Notes: generated by a model not told the origin, from the letters alone. A stretch of DNA of 64,000 bases from an uncultured Opitutia bacterium (GCA_903827245.1 CAIKHO010000021.1:1-64000), one strand, 5' to 3'. Positions 44,623 through 56,518 are shown, numbered from the stretch's first letter. Made by a program: numbers and translations.

Positions 44623-45825
44623 ATGCTTACCCCTGCCGAAGCCGAGCAGCTCATCCTTGGGAACCTCGTACCCCTGCCCAGCGAGGACTGCCCGCTGGCG
44701 GAGGCGCACGGCCGGGTGCTGCGCGGCGCGGTGTGCGCCGACCGCGATCTCCCGCCGTTCGACCGCGTAACGATGGATGGCTATGCGGTGCGGGCTGCGG
44801 CGTTGGCTGCAGGCACGCGGACTTTCCGGGTCGAAGGAATCCAGGCTGCGGGCATGATCCCCCAAAAGCTCGGCCCCGGGCCTGATGCCTGCGTCGAGAT
44901 CATGACGGGCGCGGTGCTGCCGATCGGCGCCGACTGTGTGGTACCCTATGAGGAAACGACGAGGGCGGGCGAGGTGATGACCGTGACCGCGGTGAATTTT
45001 TCCGCCGGGCATGCGGTGCACCGCCGCGGCAGCGACCACGTGGCCGGCGATGAAATACTTTCCTCCGGTCTGCGGCTCACCGGCCGGGAGATCGCGGTGG
45101 CGGCTGCCTGCGGCTGCGCGAGCCTGACCGTTGCGATCCGGCCCAAAATTGCGGTGGTTGCCACCGGCGACGAACTCGTGGACGTGAACATGCCGGTGGC
45201 TCCGCACCAGATCCGCCGCAGCAACGACTACGCCCTGCGGGCCGCGCTCATTGCCGCCGGATATCCGCAGGTTGGGCGGTTTCACCTCCGGGACATGCGG
45301 CAAGAGATCGAGCACCGGCTATGGCATATTCTGGCCGAGTACGATGTCGTGCTGCTCAGCGGCGGCGTATCGAAGGGCAAGTTCGACTACCTGCCTGCCG
45401 TGCTTGAGTCGCTGGGCGTGAAGAAAATTTTCCATGGCGTAGCGCAGCGTCCCGGCAAACCCATGTGGTTTGGCACCAGTGCGCGGCGCACCCCGGTCTT
45501 TGCGCTGCCGGGCAACCCGGTGGCGAGTTATACCTGTCTGCACCGCTATGTGCTTCCGGCCCTCGACCGGGCGGGCGGGCGCATTCCGCCGGCGCTGCGC
45601 ACGGTGGCGCTGGCGGCGCCGGTCACCTTCAAGCCGGCCCTCGCGTATTTCCTGCCCGTGAAGCTGGCGAGTGGACCGCGTGCGGAGATGCTCGCCCTGC
45701 CCGATCCGGCCAACACCTCGGGCGATTTCGCCGGTCTCGTCGGGACCGACGGCTTTGTCGAACTGCCGGCGGACCAAACGGAGTTTCCCGCCGGCTACCT
45801 CGCGCCGTTCCGGGCCTGGGCCTAG
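44623..45825 (+). CDS. moeA: Molybdopterin molybdenumtransferase MoeA
   Basis: 400 residues. N-terminal MoeA domain with DLPPFDRVTMDGYAVR, a TGAVLPIGADCVVPYEE core, then the MoCF domain with VVATGDELV, HQIRRSNDYAL, VLLSGGVSKGKFDYLP and ALPGNPVAS. The C-terminal domain IV follows. It inserts molybdate into molybdopterin (or its adenylylated form). First gene of the plus-strand moeA-moaC-moaD-moaE run. Confidence 0.95.
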   Translation: MLTPAEAEQLILGNLVPLPSEDCPLAEAHGRVLRGAVCADRDLPPFDRVTMDGYAVRAAALAAGTRTFRVEGIQAAGMIPQKLGPGPDACVEIMTGAVLPIGADCVVPYEETTRAGEVMTVTAVNFSAGHAVHRRGSDHVAGDEILSSGLRLTGREIAVAAACGCASLTVAIRPKIAVVATGDELVDVNMPVAPHQIRRSNDYALRAALIAAGYPQVGRFHLRDMRQEIEHRLWHILAEYDVVLLSGGVSKGKFDYLPAVLESLGVKKIFHGVAQRPGKPMWFGTSARRTPVFALPGNPVASYTCLHRYVLPALDRAGGRIPPALRTVALAAPVTFKPALAYFLPVKLASGPRAEMLALPDPANTSGDFAGLVGTDGFVELPADQTEFPAGYLAPFRAWA

Positions 45826-45876
45826 CCCGCAAAATCACTTTGCGCCCCTGCGGGTTTGCGTGAACCTTTCCGCCCG

Positions 45877-46350
45877 ATGTTCTCCCACCTCGATGAGCAA
45901 AACCGGCCGGCGATGGTCAACGTCGGCGGCAAACCGGTGACCCGGCGCACGGCTCACGCCATGGCGGTCGTCGCCCTGCCATCGGCGCTTGCGGCTCTGT
46001 TGAAGGACGGCGACATCGCGACAAAAAAAGGGGCGATTTTTCAAACCGCCATCCTGGCCGGCGTGATGGGGGCGAAGCGCACCAGCGAACTCATTCCACT
46101 CTGTCATCCGCTCGCGCTGGACGACTGCCAGATTGAAATCACCTCCGACGCGGCGCGCAGCGAGGTGTCGATCCACTGCCGGGTGCAGACGCACGCGAAG
46201 ACCGGCGTCGAAATGGAGGCGCTGACCGGTGCCACGGTGGCCGCGCTCACCGTCTACGACATGGGCAAGGCCGTTTCCCACGGCATTGTCATCAAGGAAA
46301 TCCGGCTCCTGGAAAAAACCGGCGGGAAAAGCGACTATCACGCGGAATGA
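45877..46350 (+). CDS. moaC: Cyclic pyranopterin monophosphate synthase MoaC
   Basis: 157 residues from the ATG at 45877. MoaC motifs: MVNVGGKPVTRRTA, KRTSELIPLCHPLAL (with His), and THAKTGVEMEALTGATVAALTVYDM. It acts directly after MoaA to form cyclic pyranopterin monophosphate. Confidence 0.95.
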   Translation: MFSHLDEQNRPAMVNVGGKPVTRRTAHAMAVVALPSALAALLKDGDIATKKGAIFQTAILAGVMGAKRTSELIPLCHPLALDDCQIEITSDAARSEVSIHCRVQTHAKTGVEMEALTGATVAALTVYDMGKAVSHGIVIKEIRLLEKTGGKSDYHAE

Positions 46351-46423
46351 TTTTCATGGGGCAACGAGCGAAAAACGAAGAGATCAAACCCGTACGCCCG
46401 ATCCGTTTTCTCTCCCCAATCGC

Positions 46424-46669
46424 ATGACCAAGTCGATCCACGTGCAGTATTTTGCGATCCTGCGCGAGCAGCGGGGACTCGCGCAGGAAAAAATTACGAC
46501 CAGCGCCGCCACGGCCAGCGAGTTTTATGACGAGTTGCGCGGCCGGCATGGCTTCACGCTCCCGGCCGATCGCCTGCGCGTCGCCGTGAACGATGAGTTT
46601 GCGCCTTGGGGATCGGCGCTGAGCGATGGCGACCGCCTCGTCTTCATTCCCCCGGTGGCGGGCGGTTGA
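46424..46669 (+). CDS. moaD: Molybdopterin synthase small subunit MoaD
   Basis: 81 residues, ubiquitin-like. Ends VFIPPVAGG, with the essential C-terminal Gly-Gly that is thiocarboxylated to donate sulfur. ILREQRGLAQE and DRLRVAVNDE are typical. It lies 73 bases after moaC and 11 bases before moaE. Confidence 0.93.
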   Translation: MTKSIHVQYFAILREQRGLAQEKITTSAATASEFYDELRGRHGFTLPADRLRVAVNDEFAPWGSALSDGDRLVFIPPVAGG

Positions 46670-46680
46670 GCAAGGAGCCC

Positions 46681-47133
46681 ATGTTCAGGATTTCCCCCGA
46701 GCCACTCGATCCGGCAGCACTGCAACGCCGGTTGCTCGATCCGCGGGCCGGCGCCTGCGCGACCTTCGAGGGCTGGGTGCGCAACCGCAACGACGGCCAG
46801 GCCGTCCGGGCGCTCGACTACGAGGCCCATGCGACCCTGGCGGAGAAGGAGGGTTTGCGCATCCTGGCCGAGGCGCAGGCGAAATTTTCAATCCTCAACG
46901 CTGTCTGTGCGCACCGGGTTGGTTCGCTGGTGCTGGGCGACATGGCGGTGTGGGTCGGGGTCACGGCGGAACATCGCGGCGATGCCTTCGATGCGTGCCG
47001 CTACATCATTGACGAAGCCAAGGCCCGGGTGCCCATCTGGAAAAAGGAACATTACGCCAGCGGCGCCACGGCCTGGATCAACTGTGCGACCCGCGGCCCG
47101 GCGTCAGGAATACCGCCGGCGAAACCGCAATGA
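46681..47133 (+). CDS. moaE: Molybdopterin synthase catalytic subunit MoaE
   Basis: 150 residues from the ATG at 46681, with AAGGAG 4 bases upstream. Contains GACATFEGWVRNRNDGQAV, ALDYEAHATLAEKE and the signature RVPIWKKEHYASG with the catalytic Lys. It pairs with MoaD. No mogA/moaB was seen in the window, so that step is presumably elsewhere. Confidence 0.95.
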   Translation: MFRISPEPLDPAALQRRLLDPRAGACATFEGWVRNRNDGQAVRALDYEAHATLAEKEGLRILAEAQAKFSILNAVCAHRVGSLVLGDMAVWVGVTAEHRGDAFDACRYIIDEAKARVPIWKKEHYASGATAWINCATRGPASGIPPAKPQ

Positions 47134-47242
47134 GGCCTTCGCTGGAAGGAAGGCGTCTTCTGCGCCTTAAATAATCCGCTAAACATATGGAGCCCGGTGG
47201 ATTTGCACTCGTCTTGGCCGGCGGCTGGGTTATGCCCAACCC

Positions 47243-47545
47243 ATGACTTTGCTGGCTGTCACCGCGATGGAGAAGCTCAAGGCGATCCCGCCGGGATTCT
47301 GGCTGAAGGTGCTTCTGGGTGTCGCCATCGTGGTCGGCGTCGTCATTGCCCTGCGCAAGGTCGCCGCCATGAACAAGGTGGTGCTGGCTGTCATCGTCTT
47401 CATCGTGGTGATCGTCGGCGGGGTAAACTGGATCTACGAGCGGAACGAGCCCGCGATGCTCACCCCGTTCATCGACAAGATCGCGCCCTTTTTCCCGAGC
47501 AAGGGCAGTTACGGCGGCAAGCAGCAGGGCGGACCGAAGATGTAG
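47243..47545 (+). CDS. Small membrane protein
   Basis: 100 residues with two transmembrane helices: about 21-37 (LKVLLGVAIVVGVVIAL) and 46-64 (VLAVIVFIVVIVGGVNWIY). A polar tail ends with a Gly/Lys/Gln-rich segment. An ATG at 47267 is an alternative start. No family recognised. Confidence 0.65.
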   Translation: MTLLAVTAMEKLKAIPPGFWLKVLLGVAIVVGVVIALRKVAAMNKVVLAVIVFIVVIVGGVNWIYERNEPAMLTPFIDKIAPFFPSKGSYGGKQQGGPKM

Positions 47546-47617
47546 CCGGGGAAGTCGGGCGCGGCCCGATTTTCGGGTGGTTTTCCTCAGGGCTTTGTGG
47601 CCAACTCATCCTCCGCC

Positions 47618-49120
47618 ATGCCCAAATCTCAATCTGACATTGGACTCATCGGCCTCGCCGTGATGGGTCAGAACCTCGCCCTCAACATCGCCGACCACGG
47701 CTTTCAGATCTCGGTCTACAACCGCACGACCGAGAAGACCGACAAGTTCGTCGCGGAAAATCCGCACACACCCGGTGGTGTCGTCGGCACGAAGACCCTG
47801 GAAGAGTTCGTCAAGTCCCTCGCGAAGCCGCGAAAGATGATCATCCTCGTGCAGGCCGGCAAGGCGACGGACGCCGTCATCGACGGCCTTGTGCCGCTGC
47901 TCGAGCAGGGCGACATTGTCATCGACGGCGGCAACGCCCTCTGGACCGACACGATCCGCCGCGAAAAGGCGCTGGCCGCGAAAGGCCTGCGCTTCATCGG
48001 CAGCGGCGTTTCCGGCGGCGAGGAAGGCGCGCGCTTTGGCCCGTCACTCATGCCGGGCGGCGAGTTGGCGGCCTGGAAGGAACTGAAGCCCATCTGGGAG
48101 GCGGTGGCCGCGAAGGTGGATGCCAAGACTGGCAAGCCCATCATGGGAGCCACGCCCGGCCACCCGGTCACGGGCGGCGTGCCGTGCACGACCTACATCG
48201 GCGCCAACGGCGCCGGCCACTACGTGAAGATGATCCACAACGGGATCGAGTATGGTGACATGCAGATGATCTGTGAGGCCTATGCGCTGATGAAGGGCCT
48301 GCTCGGACTCAAGGCGGCCGAGATGGGCGCGATCTTCACCGAGTGGAACGCCGGGATCCTCGACAGTTTTCTGATCGAGATCACCGCCGACATCCTGAAG
48401 CAGAAGGATCCAGTTTCGAAGAAGCCGTTCGTCGACATCGTCCTCGATACCGCGGGCCAGAAGGGCACGGGCAAATGGACCTCGACCAACGCCCTCGACA
48501 TGGGCGTGCCGGCGCCGACCATTGCCGAGGCGGTGTTTGCGCGCTGTATCTCCGCGATCAAGGAGGAACGCGTCGCCGCCTCGAAGATACTGAAGGGCCC
48601 GGCGAAAAAATACCGCGGCTCGAAGAAGGCGCTCCTCGCGGCCATCCACGATGCACTCTACTGCTCGAAGATCTGTTCCTACGCGCAGGGCTTCCAGCTC
48701 ATGCGCACCGCGCAGAAGGAATACGGCTGGACGCTCAACTTCGGCGAAATCGCCCAGATCTGGCGCGGCGGTTGCATCATCCGCGCGGCCTTCCTGCAGA
48801 AGATCACCGAGGCCTACGCGAGGAACCCGGACCTGGCGAACCTGCTGCTCGACCCGTATTTCAACAAGACGGTCAAGAAGGCCCAGGAAAACTGGCGCAA
48901 GGTGATCTCGCTGGCCGCCGAATGTGGCGTGGCCGCGCCGACCTTCAGCTCCGCCCTCGCCTACTACGACAGCTACCGTTCCGCCCGCCTGCCGGCCAAC
49001 CTGCTGCAGTCGCAGCGCGACTACTTCGGCGCCCACACCTACGAGCGGACCGACCAACCGCGCGGGAAATTCTTCCACTTGGACTGGCCGGAGCCCACCC
49101 GCCCGCAGATCGCGAGCTGA
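47618..49120 (+). CDS. gnd: 6-phosphogluconate dehydrogenase (decarboxylating)
   Basis: 500 residues from the ATG at 47618; a GTG seven codons earlier is in frame. N-terminal Rossmann [17 protein letters not shown], substrate and catalytic motifs [34 protein letters not shown] and the all-helical C-terminal dimer domain ending [14 protein letters not shown]. It oxidises 6-phosphogluconate to ribulose 5-phosphate with NADP in the pentose phosphate pathway. Confidence 0.96.
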   Translation: MPKSQSDIGLIGLAVMGQNLALNIADHGFQISVYNRTTEKTDKFVAENPHTPGGVVGTKTLEEFVKSLAKPRKMIILVQAGKATDAVIDGLVPLLEQGDIVIDGGNALWTDTIRREKALAAKGLRFIGSGVSGGEEGARFGPSLMPGGELAAWKELKPIWEAVAAKVDAKTGKPIMGATPGHPVTGGVPCTTYIGANGAGHYVKMIHNGIEYGDMQMICEAYALMKGLLGLKAAEMGAIFTEWNAGILDSFLIEITADILKQKDPVSKKPFVDIVLDTAGQKGTGKWTSTNALDMGVPAPTIAEAVFARCISAIKEERVAASKILKGPAKKYRGSKKALLAAIHDALYCSKICSYAQGFQLMRTAQKEYGWTLNFGEIAQIWRGGCIIRAAFLQKITEAYARNPDLANLLLDPYFNKTVKKAQENWRKVISLAAECGVAAPTFSSALAYYDSYRSARLPANLLQSQRDYFGAHTYERTDQPRGKFFHLDWPEPTRPQIAS

Positions 49121-49151
49121 GGAAATTTCCCCCTCTGTCCCGTCATTCTCT

Positions 49152-49190
49152 AGGCGCGTTCCACCAGGACGCGCCTTTTTGTTTTTATTG
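49152..49190 (+). terminator. Rho-independent terminator of gnd
   Basis: AGGCGCG / CGCGCCT stem with an 11-base loop, followed by TTTTTGTTTTT, 30 bases after the gnd stop. Confidence 0.85.
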
Positions 49191-49208
49191 GGCCCGAAGG
49201 AATTCGAC

Positions 49209-49529
49209 TCAGTTGGCCCAGGCACCGGTGAGCACGCCGGCGATCTCTTCCTCCTCTTCCTCCGCCGGCAATTCCTCAAGGGGGGCAAAGCGTTCCGAGG
49301 AAAAACCGAGCTCCTGTTCCCCCTTGTGAAAGGGATCGGGCGGATTGTGCAGCTCCTCAAGCAGGAGCCCGACGGTCGCCGAGTCGCCGCCCTTGACGAT
49401 CTTTTCGCGGCCGAGAAACACCTCGCGGATGGTGTAGATGTTGTCCTTCACGGGCAGCTGCTTGTAGATCGCCCGGACGAACTCGGGAAAGGTGTCGTTA
49501 ACGCACACGACTTTCTGGCCTTTGATCAT
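49209..49529 (-). CDS. Small conserved-looking protein of unknown function
   Basis: 106 residues. N-terminal GQKVVCVNDTFPEFVRAIYKQLPVKDNIYTIREVFLG suggests a small beta fold; the C-terminal part is strongly acidic (EELPAEEEEEEIAG). No family recognised. It is convergent with gnd, and the gnd terminator lies between them. Confidence 0.6.
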   Translation of the reverse strand: MIKGQKVVCVNDTFPEFVRAIYKQLPVKDNIYTIREVFLGREKIVKGGDSATVGLLLEELHNPPDPFHKGEQELGFSSERFAPLEELPAEEEEEEIAGVLTGAWAN

Positions 49530-49631
49530 GGGAAAAAAGCTAAGGCTGTTTTATGCCGGAGGCAACGAAGGGAACGGAGAAGAAACAAGGGGAGTGAATA
49601 TCCCGCGCCTTTGATCGTTAAAATCAAGGCT

Positions 49632-50093
49632 TCACTCGATCCGTCCCTCGTCGAACTCGATCAGATCGGGCACGCTCTTGATTTCCCCGACACGATCCGC
49701 GCAGCCCATGGCGGTGAGGGCCTCCCTCAGGAATTCCTGCCCGGCCGGGGTCATGCCTTTCTGGACGTAGTTGCGGTTCCATTGGTGGGCGCGGACGTCC
49801 TTCGGGAGCAATTCTAGCAGGCGCTGCTCGACCTCTATTTCTTCCCCCGCCGTGAAGACGATTTTTTCCACCGCATCAGGATCGATGCCGAGGTGCAGGC
49901 AGAGGAAACGGTCGAGACCGCGCTTGTAGTTTTTCGCGTAACTGGCCGGCAGCGCCCCATGCGCCTTCACATACCGGCATTTCGCGAGAAAACGCGGCAA
50001 GTGGAGCAAGCCGGTCGCCGCGTGCGGCAAGTACGCGGACGGGAGGCTGGTCAGGATTTCACCCGTGGATCCGGGAATTGGCTTGGAGGTCAT
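49632..50093 (-). CDS. DUF5069-like protein
   Basis: 153 residues. LLHLPRFLAKCRYVKAHGALP and NYKRGLDRFLCLHLGID resemble the start of DUF5069 proteins, which have a conserved LPRmldKaRa stretch and a DRrFL motif. The function of the family is unknown. It is about 80 bases downstream of gltD on the same strand and could share its transcript. Confidence 0.6.
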   Translation of the reverse strand: MTSKPIPGSTGEILTSLPSAYLPHAATGLLHLPRFLAKCRYVKAHGALPASYAKNYKRGLDRFLCLHLGIDPDAVEKIVFTAGEEIEVEQRLLELLPKDVRAHQWNRNYVQKGMTPAGQEFLREALTAMGCADRVGEIKSVPDLIEFDEGRIE

Positions 50094-50174
50094 GGGCTCG
50101 ACCGAACGAGTGGGTTTACCGGCCGGCGGGCAAGTTCCCCCGTGGGCCCTTATCAGAAACAGGAAAGCCGCGGT

Positions 50175-51659
50175 CTAAGGCAGATCCGTCGAGCCCATGA
50201 GGTAGCGGTCGCACTCGCGCGCGGCGCCACGGCCCTCATTGATCGCCCAGACCACAAGGCTCTGGCCGCGGCGGCAGTCGCCGGCGGCGAAGACGCCCTT
50301 GAGGCTGGTGGTGTACTTTTCGTGCTCGGCCTTGACGTTGCTGCGGGCGTCGGTCTCGACGCCGATTTCCTTCAGCAAAGGCTGCTCTGGCCCGAGGAAA
50401 CCCATGGCGAGCAGCACGAGCTGCGCGGGACGCGTCTTTTCGGTGCCTGGCTGTTCCTTCGGCACGAACTGGCCCTTCTCGTTTTTTTCCCACTTGATCT
50501 CGACGGTCACGAGTTCCTTCACGCGGCCCTCGGCGTCGCCGACGAATTTCTTCACGGTGGTCACGTACACGCGGGGATCCGCGCCGAACTTGGCGGCGGC
50601 CTCCTCTTGGCCGTAGTCCATCTTGTAAACCTTGGGCCACTCGGGCCACGGGTTGTCCGCGGTGCGGTCCATTGGCGGCTTCGGGAGAATTTCAATCTGC
50701 ACGAGGCTCTTGCAGCCGTGGCGCATGGACGTGCCGACACAGTCGGTGCCGGTGTCGCCACCGCCGATGACGACCACGTCCTTGTCCTTGGCGCTGATCA
50801 TCGCGTGGTCGGCGCCGCCGTTCAGAACGGCTTTGGTGTTGGCCGTGAGGAACTCCATCGCGAAATGGACGCCCTTGAGGCTGCGGCCCTCGATCGGCAG
50901 GTCGCGGGGCTGCGTGGCGCCGGTGCAGATGACGGTGGCGTCGTATTCGTTGAGGAAGATCTGGGGCTCGACGTTGTCGCCGACGTTCGCGTTGCAGATG
51001 AACTTGATGCCCTCCTGCTCCATGAGCTTGATGCGGCGGAGGACCACCTCCTGCTTGTCGAGCTTCATGTTCGGGATGCCGTACATGAGGAGGCCGCCGG
51101 GGCGGTCGGCCCGCTCGAAGACAGTCACGGTGTGGCCGGCGCGGTTAAGCTGCGCGGCGGCGGAAAGGCCGGCCGGACCGGAGCCGATGACGGCGACCTT
51201 CTTGCCGGTGCGGACCGTGGGTGCTTCCGGCAGGACCCAGCCTTCATCCCAGCCTCGGTCGGTGATGGCGGCCTCGATGTTCTTGATCGTGACGGGCGGC
51301 TCGTTGATGCCGAGGACGCAGGAACCCTCGCAGGGCGCGGGGCAGACGCGGCCGGTGAACTCGGGGAAATTATTGGTCTTGTGCAGCCGGTCGAGCGCCT
51401 CGTGCCAGAGACCGCGGTAGACCAGGTCGTTCCACTCCGGGATGAGGTTGTTGATCGGGCAACCCGACGCCATGCCGCTGATGAGCTTGCCGGTGTGGCA
51501 GAAGGGCACGCCGCAGTCCATGCACCGCGCACCCTGATGGCGGAGCTTCTTCTCCTCCATGTGATGGTGAAACTCCTTCCAGTCGCGCACGCGCTCGACC
51601 GGGGTGCGGTCCACGGGCAGCTCCCGCAGATACTCGATGAATCCAGTTGGTTTGCCCAT
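50175..51659 (-). CDS. gltD: Glutamate synthase small (beta) subunit
   Basis: 494 residues. N-terminal cluster Cys motifs [12 protein letters not shown] and CPAPCEGSC, the FAD site [38 protein letters not shown], and the NADPH site [13 protein letters not shown]. The C-terminal FAD motif is [20 protein letters not shown]. It passes electrons from NADPH to the large subunit. It lies 50 bases after gltB. Confidence 0.97.
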   Translation of the reverse strand: MGKPTGFIEYLRELPVDRTPVERVRDWKEFHHHMEEKKLRHQGARCMDCGVPFCHTGKLISGMASGCPINNLIPEWNDLVYRGLWHEALDRLHKTNNFPEFTGRVCPAPCEGSCVLGINEPPVTIKNIEAAITDRGWDEGWVLPEAPTVRTGKKVAVIGSGPAGLSAAAQLNRAGHTVTVFERADRPGGLLMYGIPNMKLDKQEVVLRRIKLMEQEGIKFICNANVGDNVEPQIFLNEYDATVICTGATQPRDLPIEGRSLKGVHFAMEFLTANTKAVLNGGADHAMISAKDKDVVVIGGGDTGTDCVGTSMRHGCKSLVQIEILPKPPMDRTADNPWPEWPKVYKMDYGQEEAAAKFGADPRVYVTTVKKFVGDAEGRVKELVTVEIKWEKNEKGQFVPKEQPGTEKTRPAQLVLLAMGFLGPEQPLLKEIGVETDARSNVKAEHEKYTTSLKGVFAAGDCRRGQSLVVWAINEGRGAARECDRYLMGSTDLP

Positions 51660-51709
51660 GGGTCAGTAGCGATAAGGGATGTAAGTTTTAAGCGGCAAGC
51701 CGGGAGGGG

Positions 51710-54700
51710 TTAGTTTCCGCCGACGCGGGAGAGGTCGCGCGCGTTTTCCTCGAAGGCGGCCATGACCGCCTCGTCGCCGGTGAGGCCCTGGTCGTGGGCC
51801 CGTGCGATGCACGCGAGCACCCGCTTGTAGTCCTTGGGCATGACCTTGACGAATTTCGGCACCATCTGGTCCCACGCGGCCAGCACATGCTTCGCGCGGA
51901 CGCTCCGCGTGTAACCGAAATGTTTTTCAATCATCGCGCGGACCTCGGCGATCTCGGCCGCCGATTCAAGTTTCTCGAGGCCGACCATGGCCGGATTGAC
52001 GCGCTTCGGGAAGTCGCCGCGTTCATCGAGCACGTACGCGACACCGCCCGACATGCCCGCCGCGAAATTGCGTCCGGTGGCGCCGAGGATGACGACCTGG
52101 CCGCCGGTCATGTATTCGAGGGCATGGTCGCCCACGCCCTCGACGACGGCGTTGACGCCGCTGTTGCGGACGCCGAAGCGCTCGCCCGCCATGCCGCACA
52201 GGTAAACCTCGCCGGCCGTGGCGCCGTAGAACGCAACGTTGCCGACAATGATGTTTTCCGCCGGCACAAAGCTCGAGTTGGCCGGCGGGAAGATGGCGAT
52301 TTTTCCGCCGGAGAGACCCTTCCCGACGTAGTCGTTGGCATCACCCTCGATGGAGAAGGTCATGCCCTTCGGCATGAACGCGCCGAAGCTCTGGCCGGCG
52401 GAGCCCTTGAAGTGGACCCGGATGGTGTCCTCGGGCAGGCCCGCGGCGCCCCACTTTTTCGTCACCTCGCTGCCGGTGATGGTGCCGACGACGCGGTTGA
52501 CGTTGCGGATGGGCAGTTCGGCGATGACCTTCTCGCCGCGCTCGATGGCCGGGCGGCAGAGCTCGAGGAGCGTGGTGAGGTCGAGCGACTTTTCGAGGCC
52601 GTGATCCTGCTTGATGGAGCAGAACCGGCCGACCTCGGGGCCCACGTCGGGCTGGTAGAGGATGTTGCTGAAATCGAGGCCCCGGGCCTTCCAGTGCTCG
52701 ACGGCCTTGTGCGGCTCGAGGCGCTCGACGTGGCCGATCATCTCCTCGATGGTGCGGAAACCGAGCTGGGCCATGAGCTCGCGCACTTCCTCCGCGATGA
52801 AGCGCATGAAGTTGACGACATGCTCGGGCTTGCCGGCAAACTTCGCCCGCAGCCGGGGATCCTGCGTGGCGACGCCCGCGGGACAGGTGTTGAGATGGCA
52901 GACGCGCATCATGATGCAGCCCGTGGCGACGAGCGGCGCGGTGGCGAAGCCGAATTCCTCGGCGCCGAGCAGCGCGGCGATGACGACGTCGCGGCCGGTC
53001 TTCAACTGGCCGTCGGTCTCGACCGCGATGCGGCTGCGGAGATTGTTGAGGACGAGGGTCTGGTGCGTTTCGGCGAGGCCGAGTTCCCATGGCAGGCCGG
53101 CGTGCATGACGGAGGTCTGCGGCGAGGAACCGGTGCCACCGTCGTGCCCGCTGATCAGCACGACGTCGGCGTGTGCCTTGGCGACACCGGCGGCGATGGT
53201 GCCGACACCGACCTCGGCCACCAGCTTCACGCTGATGCGCGCGTGGCGGTTGCTGTTCTTGAGGTCGTGGATGAGCTCGGCGATATCCTCGATGGAATAG
53301 ATGTCGTGGTGCGGCGGCGGGGAAATGAGGCCGACGCCGGGGGTGGTCTTCCGAGTCTTGGCGATCCACGGATAAACCTTGGCGCCGGGCAGCTGGCCGC
53401 CCTCGCCGGGCTTGGCGCCCTGCGCCATCTTGATCTGGATTTCCTTGGCGCTGACGAGGTATTCACTCGTGACGCCGAACCGGCCGGCCGCCACCTGCTT
53501 GATGGCGGAGTTTTTCGAGTCGCCGCTGGGCAGGGGGAGGAAACGATCGGAGTCCTCGCCGCCCTCGCCGGTGTTGGACTTGCCGCCGATGCGGTTCATC
53601 GCGATGGCGAGCGTCTCGTGGGCCTCCTTGCTGATGGAGCCGTAGGAAATCGCGCCGGTCTTGAACCGCTTCAGGATCGCCTCGACGGGCTCGACCTCCG
53701 TGATTGGAATCGCGTCCGCCGCCTTGAAGTCGAGCAGGCCGCGCAGGGTGCAGAGGTTCTTCGAGGTGTCGTTGACGATCTTCGAGTAGTCCTTGAACGC
53801 GGCGTAGTTGGTGGTGCGCACGGCCTTTTGCAGGCGATGGATGGACTCGGGGCTGAAGAGGTGGAACTCGCCGTCGTTGCGCCACTGGTACTGGCCGCCG
53901 ACCGGGAGCACATGGCCGTTGACGACGCGATCCGGGTAGGCCGCACGATGCCGCGTGAGCACTTCCTGGGCGATGACATCGAGGCCGATGCCGCCGACGC
54001 GCGAAGACGTCCAGGTGAAATAGTGGTCGATCACGTCCTGCCGCAGGCCGACCGCCTCGAACACCTGCGCACCGCGGTAGCTCTGGATGGCGGAAATGCC
54101 CATCTTGGACATGACCTTGATGACGCCCTTGGAGGCGGCCTTGACCATGTTCTTGCACGCGGTCTTGTGGTCGATGTTCGTCAGCAGGCCATCCTGGATC
54201 ATGCCGTCGATCGTCTCGAACGCGACGTACGGGTTGATGGCGCTGCAGCCATAGCCGATGAGCAGGGAGAAGTGATGGACCTCGCGGGCCTCGCCGGTCT
54301 CGAGCACGAGGCTGACGCGCGTGCGCAAGCCCTCGCGAATAAGGTAGTGGTGCAGGCCGGCGATGGCCAGCAACGCGGGAATGGGCGCGAACTCGCTGGT
54401 CACGCCGCGATCGCTGAGGATGAGCACGGCGGTTTCGTCCTCTTCGATCATGCGCCGGGCCATGACGCACAGCTCCTCGAGGGCCTTGGCCAGGCCCTTT
54501 TCGCCGCGGGTGACGCGGAAAAGGATCGGCAGCACGCCGACCTTGAAGCCGGGCCGGTCCAGCCGGCGGATCTTGGCGAACTCCTCGTTGGTGAGGATGG
54601 GCCACTTCAGCTCGATGCGCCGGCATGCGCTCGGCTCGGGATTGAGCAGGTTACCCTCGGAGCCGAGACGGGTTTCGGCCGAGGTGATGAGCTCCTCGCG

Positions 54701-56350
54701 GATGCTGTCGATCGGCGGGTTGGTGACCTGGGCGAAGAGCTGCTTGAAATAATCGTAGAGCAGGCGGGGCTTGTTCGAGAGCACCGCAAGGGGGGTGTCG
54801 TTGCCCATCGAGCCGATGGCCTCGACGCCATCGCGGGCCATGGGAGCGAGAATGATCCGCTGGTCCTCAAAGGTGTAGCCGAACGCGATCTGCCGGTGAA
54901 GCAGCGTCTCGTGATCCGGCACGGGCACGGCGGGTACGGGCGGCAGATCTTCCAGGTGAACGAGGTGCTCGTTGAGCCACTGGCGGTACGGCCGCTCGGA
55001 AGTGAATTTCTGCTTTATCTCCTCGTCGCTGATGATCCGGCCCTCGCCGGTGTCGACGAGGAACATGCGGCCAGGCTGGATGCGGCCCTTCTCGCGGATT
55101 TTTTCCGGCGGCACGTCGAGCACCCCGGCCTCGGAGGCCATGATGACGAGGTCGTCGGTCGTGACATAATAACGCGAAGGCCGCAGGCCGTTCCGGTCGA
55201 GCACGGCGCCGATCTGATTGCCATCGGTGAAGGCGATGGCGGCCGGGCCGTCCCATGGCTCCATCAGGCAGGAATGATACTGATAGAACGCCTTCCGGGC
55301 GTCGTCCATGCTCTCGTGGTAGGACCACGGCTCGGGAATCATCATCATCATCGCGTGCGCGATGGGCCGGCCGGCCAGCACGAGCAGCTCGAGCGTGTTG
55401 TCGAACATCGCCGAGTCGCTGCCGTGCGGATTGATGATCGGGAGGATCTTCTGCATGTCCTCGCCGAACAGCTCGGAGGAGAAGAGCGCCTGGCGGGCGT
55501 GCATCCAGTTGATGTTGCCCCGCAGGGTGTTGATTTCGCCGTTGTGGGCGACGTAGCGGTAGGGATGGGCGCGGTCCCAGCTCGGGAACGTGTTGGTGCT
55601 GAAACGCGAGTGGACCAGCGCGATCGCGGTTTCCATCGCGGGGTTCAGCAGGTCGACGAAATACCGGTCGAGCTGATCGGTGGTCAGCATGCCCTTGTAG
55701 ACGATCGTCTTGTGGGACAGGCTGGGCAGGTACCACGATTCGCCGCCATTGATGGTCGCGGTGCGGATCTCGCTGTAGGCGCGCTTGCGGATAATGTAGA
55801 GCTTGCGCTCGAATGCCATGTCGTCGGTCAGCGACGGGTTGCGACCGATGAAAATCTGGCGGATGAAAGGCTCGCTGGCCTTCGCGGTGTCGCCGAGCGA
55901 CGAGTTGTCGGTCGGCACGGTGCGCCAGCCGAGCAGGGTCTGGCCCTCGGCCTGGACGATCTGGCCGAAAAGTTCCTCGAGCTTGCGCCGGACGGCGGCG
56001 TTGCGGGGGAGGAAGACGAGGCCGGTGCCGTATTCGCCGGGCTTGGGCAGGGCAATGCGGGCCTTCTTGCACGCTTCCTGAAGAAAAGCATGCGGCATTT
56101 GCAGCAGCACTCCGGCGCCGTCGCCCGTGTTGACCTCGGCGCCGCTGGCGCCGCGATGGTCGAGGTTCCGCAGCACCTGGATCCCCTGCTTCAGGATCTG
56201 GTTGGACTTGCGGCCCTTCATGTCCACCACGAAGCCGACGCCGCAGGCGTCGTGCTCAAACCAAGGATCGTAAAGCCCCTGCTTGGCGGGCCGCTGCCCG
56301 GCGGCGCGGTCAGGTCGGCTGTTCAGGGAGGAAGGGGACGGAGTGTTCAC
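51710..56350 (-). CDS. gltB: Glutamate synthase large (alpha) subunit
   Basis: 1546 residues. A propeptide of about 34 residues precedes the catalytic Cys of the class II glutaminase ([14 protein letters not shown]). Then come the central domain, the FMN-binding synthase domain ([52 protein letters not shown]), the 3Fe-4S loop ([15 protein letters not shown]) and the C-terminal GXGXG beta-helix ([15 protein letters not shown]). With GltD it makes two glutamates from glutamine and 2-oxoglutarate, for ammonium assimilation. Confidence 0.97.
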   Translation of the reverse strand: MNTPSPSSLNSRPDRAAGQRPAKQGLYDPWFEHDACGVGFVVDMKGRKSNQILKQGIQVLRNLDHRGASGAEVNTGDGAGVLLQMPHAFLQEACKKARIALPKPGEYGTGLVFLPRNAAVRRKLEELFGQIVQAEGQTLLGWRTVPTDNSSLGDTAKASEPFIRQIFIGRNPSLTDDMAFERKLYIIRKRAYSEIRTATINGGESWYLPSLSHKTIVYKGMLTTDQLDRYFVDLLNPAMETAIALVHSRFSTNTFPSWDRAHPYRYVAHNGEINTLRGNINWMHARQALFSSELFGEDMQKILPIINPHGSDSAMFDNTLELLVLAGRPIAHAMMMMIPEPWSYHESMDDARKAFYQYHSCLMEPWDGPAAIAFTDGNQIGAVLDRNGLRPSRYYVTTDDLVIMASEAGVLDVPPEKIREKGRIQPGRMFLVDTGEGRIISDEEIKQKFTSERPYRQWLNEHLVHLEDLPPVPAVPVPDHETLLHRQIAFGYTFEDQRIILAPMARDGVEAIGSMGNDTPLAVLSNKPRLLYDYFKQLFAQVTNPPIDSIREELITSAETRLGSEGNLLNPEPSACRRIELKWPILTNEEFAKIRRLDRPGFKVGVLPILFRVTRGEKGLAKALEELCVMARRMIEEDETAVLILSDRGVTSEFAPIPALLAIAGLHHYLIREGLRTRVSLVLETGEAREVHHFSLLIGYGCSAINPYVAFETIDGMIQDGLLTNIDHKTACKNMVKAASKGVIKVMSKMGISAIQSYRGAQVFEAVGLRQDVIDHYFTWTSSRVGGIGLDVIAQEVLTRHRAAYPDRVVNGHVLPVGGQYQWRNDGEFHLFSPESIHRLQKAVRTTNYAAFKDYSKIVNDTSKNLCTLRGLLDFKAADAIPITEVEPVEAILKRFKTGAISYGSISKEAHETLAIAMNRIGGKSNTGEGGEDSDRFLPLPSGDSKNSAIKQVAAGRFGVTSEYLVSAKEIQIKMAQGAKPGEGGQLPGAKVYPWIAKTRKTTPGVGLISPPPHHDIYSIEDIAELIHDLKNSNRHARISVKLVAEVGVGTIAAGVAKAHADVVLISGHDGGTGSSPQTSVMHAGLPWELGLAETHQTLVLNNLRSRIAVETDGQLKTGRDVVIAALLGAEEFGFATAPLVATGCIMMRVCHLNTCPAGVATQDPRLRAKFAGKPEHVVNFMRFIAEEVRELMAQLGFRTIEEMIGHVERLEPHKAVEHWKARGLDFSNILYQPDVGPEVGRFCSIKQDHGLEKSLDLTTLLELCRPAIERGEKVIAELPIRNVNRVVGTITGSEVTKKWGAAGLPEDTIRVHFKGSAGQSFGAFMPKGMTFSIEGDANDYVGKGLSGGKIAIFPPANSSFVPAENIIVGNVAFYGATAGEVYLCGMAGERFGVRNSGVNAVVEGVGDHALEYMTGGQVVILGATGRNFAAGMSGGVAYVLDERGDFPKRVNPAMVGLEKLESAAEIAEVRAMIEKHFGYTRSVRAKHVLAAWDQMVPKFVKVMPKDYKRVLACIARAHDQGLTGDEAVMAAFEENARDLSRVGGN

Positions 56351-56446
56351 AAGCGGATCGGATTCAACGGGAGCCTTGAAAAGGACGATGTGTCATGGGC
56401 CGCATCTGCCGGCGGCCCGGCAGGTTCGAAGTGGTGATGGGTGCGC

Positions 56447-56483
56447 AAAAAAAGGGCCGGTCATTCGGTGGAGAGCCGGCCCT
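56447..56483 (-). terminator. Rho-independent terminator of the glutaredoxin gene
   Basis: On the minus strand: GGGCCGG...CCGGCCC stem followed by TTTTTTT. It sits 36 bases after the glutaredoxin stop. Confidence 0.8.
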
Positions 56484-56518
56484 GTAAAAACTTGGATGGT
56501 CTGGACTGGGCGGTCTCG

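Noticed and set aside
51794-56437. A 1547-codon plus-strand frame opposite gltB
   Set aside because: It is an antisense shadow of the GC-rich gltB frame. It has no recognisable domain, whereas the minus strand carries all glutamate synthase motifs.
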